Source of the DNA: Tachypleus tridentatus
Lineage: Eukaryota; Arthropoda; Merostomata; Xiphosura; Limulidae
Direction: 5' to 3'
DNA length: 64,000 nucleotides
Assembly: GCF_004210375.1 (NCBI RefSeq)
Contig: NC_134830.1
Span: 47,497,094 to 47,561,093 of the forward strand
The notes under the pieces are model-generated. The model made no database searches, was not told where the DNA came from, and saw only the letters and a program-made list of their open reading frames with translations. The translations under genes were made by a program, and so were the position numbers. This document shows, in pieces, positions 61,566-64,000 of this stretch (position 1 is the first letter of the stretch; each line of letters opens with the position of its first letter).

Positions 61566-62650
61566 TTACATGATTGTAGTTCAAATGTCTGTCTGACTAA
61601 TTTTAAAACTGTTTGAACAGTATGGTATCCATCACAGCATGTAGAGACAAATATAGTTCATCATCAGGTCTACCTGTGGTTGGTGTGGCCATTTTACAGC
61701 ATAGGTGCCTGTAAGTAACTTGATTTAAAAAACATATTGAAAACAATATCATGTCATCCTTTGAAGGAGATGGGTCCATGATAGCTGAGGCAACATTTAT
61801 ATTGAAGACAATCAGTGTTTTATCATAATGGTTTGATGTAAAATAACAGTGAAAGTAAGTTTTACATGGTCTTTCTGGAAGTACGTTTCAGATGTACCAG
61901 TTATACAAATAATTATTTCATTTCTAGACTCGGGAGTAAAGTTAAACTATTAAAGAACATGCTCTTGAAATGGTAGAGAACAGTTGACATTTTGGTGGAT
62001 CCTTATCCAATGTGCTAATTCTTAACGTGCAATTTTCCTGGATATTCATACAGTTGTGAACAATTTATCACTAAAGATGATTAGAAAGTGTACAAGTCCA
62101 TGATATCATCAAAATAAAACTGACACAGTAAATACTTTTCTAGTTAGAACTTCAACACTTCCCTTTGTTTTACTGCTTAAGACCAACACATATTAAGAGA
62201 ATATATTCTATTTACACATTAAACAGGTCATGGTACTGATTCTTCAAATGCGACCACGTAAATCTGTTCAACTGCACCTGAAATATAAATGCTGATAATT
62301 ATGCCTCCCTTTTTAATAAAGACAAACAAAATATAAACTTTACCATACATAAGTCTGCAATCAATAAACATTTTATTTAAAGACAGTTCCAACGTCTATT
62401 CAAACGTTTCAATGCTGATTCCATACTTTCTTTACTAAACAAAAAACAGAATATTGGACAAGCTAAATAATACATGGAATCCTCACTTTCTGATAAACTT
62501 GCAGTAAACCCAAAACTACTTTTCTAACAATTTTTTTCAGAAGAAAAACATTTAAATTCTATAAGATTGTGCAGTGAGCTATTTCACAGATAATGTAACC
62601 TCTCTTTGCTTACACCTGTATCATGTACTAGTACTTTGTTTGTTACATCA
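61566..62650. other. Downstream flank, nothing recognised
   Basis: No coding exon or repeat structure that I can support between the GALNT11-like 3' UTR and the possible exon at 62652. Confidence 0.4.
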
Positions 62651-62651
62651 G

Positions 62652-62766
62652 GATTGGGCAGATTCAACACAAATTTTACAACCAATTAAGAAAAAGAAAG
62701 TGAAGAACAGTGGCAGCAAGTATTCTGGTAAATCAAAATCAGCAGTTGGATGGAGCTCAGAACTTG
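62652..62766 (+). CDS. Possible internal exon of an unidentified gene
   Basis: A 115-nt open segment bounded by an acceptor-like TTACATCAG and a donor GTAAGAAAG. It encodes DWADSTQILQPIKKKKVKNS, then GSKYSGKSKSAVGWSSEL, a basic low-complexity peptide. I do not recognise the protein, and no partner exon was found before the window ends. It may be chance. Confidence 0.25.
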
Positions 62767-62790
62767 GTAAGAAAGTTATTGAGAAATTAA

Positions 62791-63049
62791 CCCTTTCAGC
62801 ACTGAATAACAACTTTTAATGTTTGGCATGGCACTGAATATGTATGGTTGATACTTCAACTAAGTACAGTATCAGTACTAAAAGCATGATAGCTCGGCAA
62901 TAACTCAACAAGAGTCCCTGAAATATTCAGTGATTATACCCAATACTATACATGTTAAATTCAATACATAAGCATAACAGGAATAAAGGAAGGTCGCCTG
63001 CCGTGCTGAGCCTTCAAGTCGACTGCAGTTGCAAACTGCACCGAAAGGG
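62791..63049. mobile_element. piggyBac-type MITE with TTAA target
   Basis: TTAA at 62787-62790 and 63050-63053 flank ends CCCTTTCAGCACTG and, on the minus strand at the right, CCCTTTCGGTGCAG. TTAA duplication with CCC ends is typical of piggyBac. It is 259 bp with no coding capacity. The closing part of a longer open frame (62574-62819) lies inside it. Confidence 0.85.
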
Positions 63050-63300
63050 TTAAACAACATTAATCCACTATATCTCTACACCATCATGTTATTCAAATAC
63101 AACTTGATCTGTGTGGTTTCATTCAGTATATGCCTAGGTTGCTGAGGGAAGAGTTTACTTCAAGATCAAGACAAAAGACATCTGAAAGCTGTGTCTCAAC
63201 AGATATACATGAAAGAAATAATAATTCAGTAGTTATTAAACAGCCTCATCACTAACCATCATATTACACAAAGATGACTAATGGTGGAAAAAACAATATA

Positions 63301-64000
63301 TTAGGTTGTCTAGAAATAAAGGTCTGAATTCTCACGATGACATTTAGAAGATGAATATTGAGTAAGTTATCACTGGTTGATTTAATCCAATGTTTGTTGC
63401 TTACAAGGAATCTTAATTGTCTACTGTTTCAACTCTACTCAGAGTAAGTTTTTCACCCCCAAGACTGCATGGACAATAAGAACTTTCATCTCATTTTCCT
63501 CTACGACTTCAAACGTGGACAAAAAGCTACCAAAACTATGTGGAACATCAACCAAGCATTTGTTCATGGATCTGTTGCTGAACATACAGTTCAGTATTGG
63601 TTCCAAAGGTTTTGACATGGAGATGAAAGTCTTGAAGATCACTAAGGTCATGGACAGAAGCCATCTGTAGATGAAAACACATTAAGGAAAGCAGTTTAGA
63701 CAGACCCTTGCTTGCAGAAAAGCTAGGCACAAGCAAATCAAGCATTGCCAATCACTTGAGTGCAATTGAGAAGATAAAAAATGTGGATAAGTAGGTTATG
63801 CATTAGTTGATTGAAGATCAACAAAATTGGCATTATGAGACAGACCTGTCAAGGGTGACACTCCAAAAATTGAATGAATTGAGATTTGAGGTTCTGTCTC
63901 ATTCATCTTAATTCCCCAAACCTTTCCTCAACAGATTTTCATTTTTGCAAGCACTTAGAAAACCTTTTGAACAATAAACACTTTCAAAACCAAGCAGCTG
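63301..64000 (+). mobile_element. Mariner (SETMAR/Hsmar-like), cut by the window end
   Basis: The left end TTAGGTTGTCTAGAAATAAA follows TA and resembles mariner termini (TTAGGTTG). Transposase relic: HLIFLYDFKRGQKATKTMWN near 63495, then VAEHTVQYWFQRF, HGDESLEDH and KPSVDENTLRKAV (the helix-turn-helix part), then SKSSIANHLSAIEKIKNVDK near 63740. The text then jumps to LQKLNELRFEVLSHS and SSTDFHFCKHLENL. The central catalytic block between them is missing, and several in-frame stops occur (e.g. after QRF and LEDH). It is a plain dead DNA transposon. Confidence 0.85.

Overview
This is eukaryotic DNA: AT-rich, intron-containing and full of transposons. The two host genes I could follow to the end have GT-AG introns and animal-type products. 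The dominant repeat is a tRNA-derived SINE, which from memory resembles repeats of horseshoe crab genomes. An arthropod, most likely a chelicerate, is my inference and not a database result. There is no bacterial operon, CRISPR array or LTR/virus-like element that I can support.

Layout. 1-18.2 kb is gene-poor. It holds SINEs, a decayed mariner-like element (4523-5788), a decayed hAT element with a perfect 8-bp target duplication (6669-8946), a LINE tail fragment (11190-12130), a tRNA-Ala-like relic (13571-13643) and a pair of ~870-bp direct repeats (12131-12997 and 14909-15775). 18.4-37.2 kb is the minus-strand gene for the mitochondrial 10-kDa chaperonin (HSPE1/GroES type). It has four coding exons (101 aa), and its third intron is swollen to 16.7 kb by LINEs nested three deep: a CR1-like LINE (D) is split by an I/LOA-like LINE (B), which is split by a second copy of the same family (A). 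A perfect heat-shock element lies about 390 bp upstream of the start codon. 41.1-61.6 kb is the plus-strand gene for a polypeptide GalNAc-transferase of the GALNT11 type, with ten coding exons (601 aa) whose phases all agree. Its introns hold a hAT element inserted into a minisatellite (intron 2), a second minisatellite (intron 3), a 5.4-kb LINE C with a perfect 12-bp target duplication (intron 4) and a SINE (intron 5). 61.6-64 kb holds a possible exon of an unknown gene, a TTAA-flanked piggyBac-type MITE and the start of a SETMAR-like mariner that runs off the window.

The two host genes are divergent, about 4 kb apart, and have unrelated roles: mitochondrial protein folding and Golgi O-glycosylation. 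I see no shared pathway. The most notable features are the nested LINEs inside HSPE1, the 94-bp identical core in otherwise diverged direct repeats, the multiplied 3' UTR block in LINE A, and the small last exon of HSPE1 far from the rest of the gene. I did not find a clearly novel biological system.
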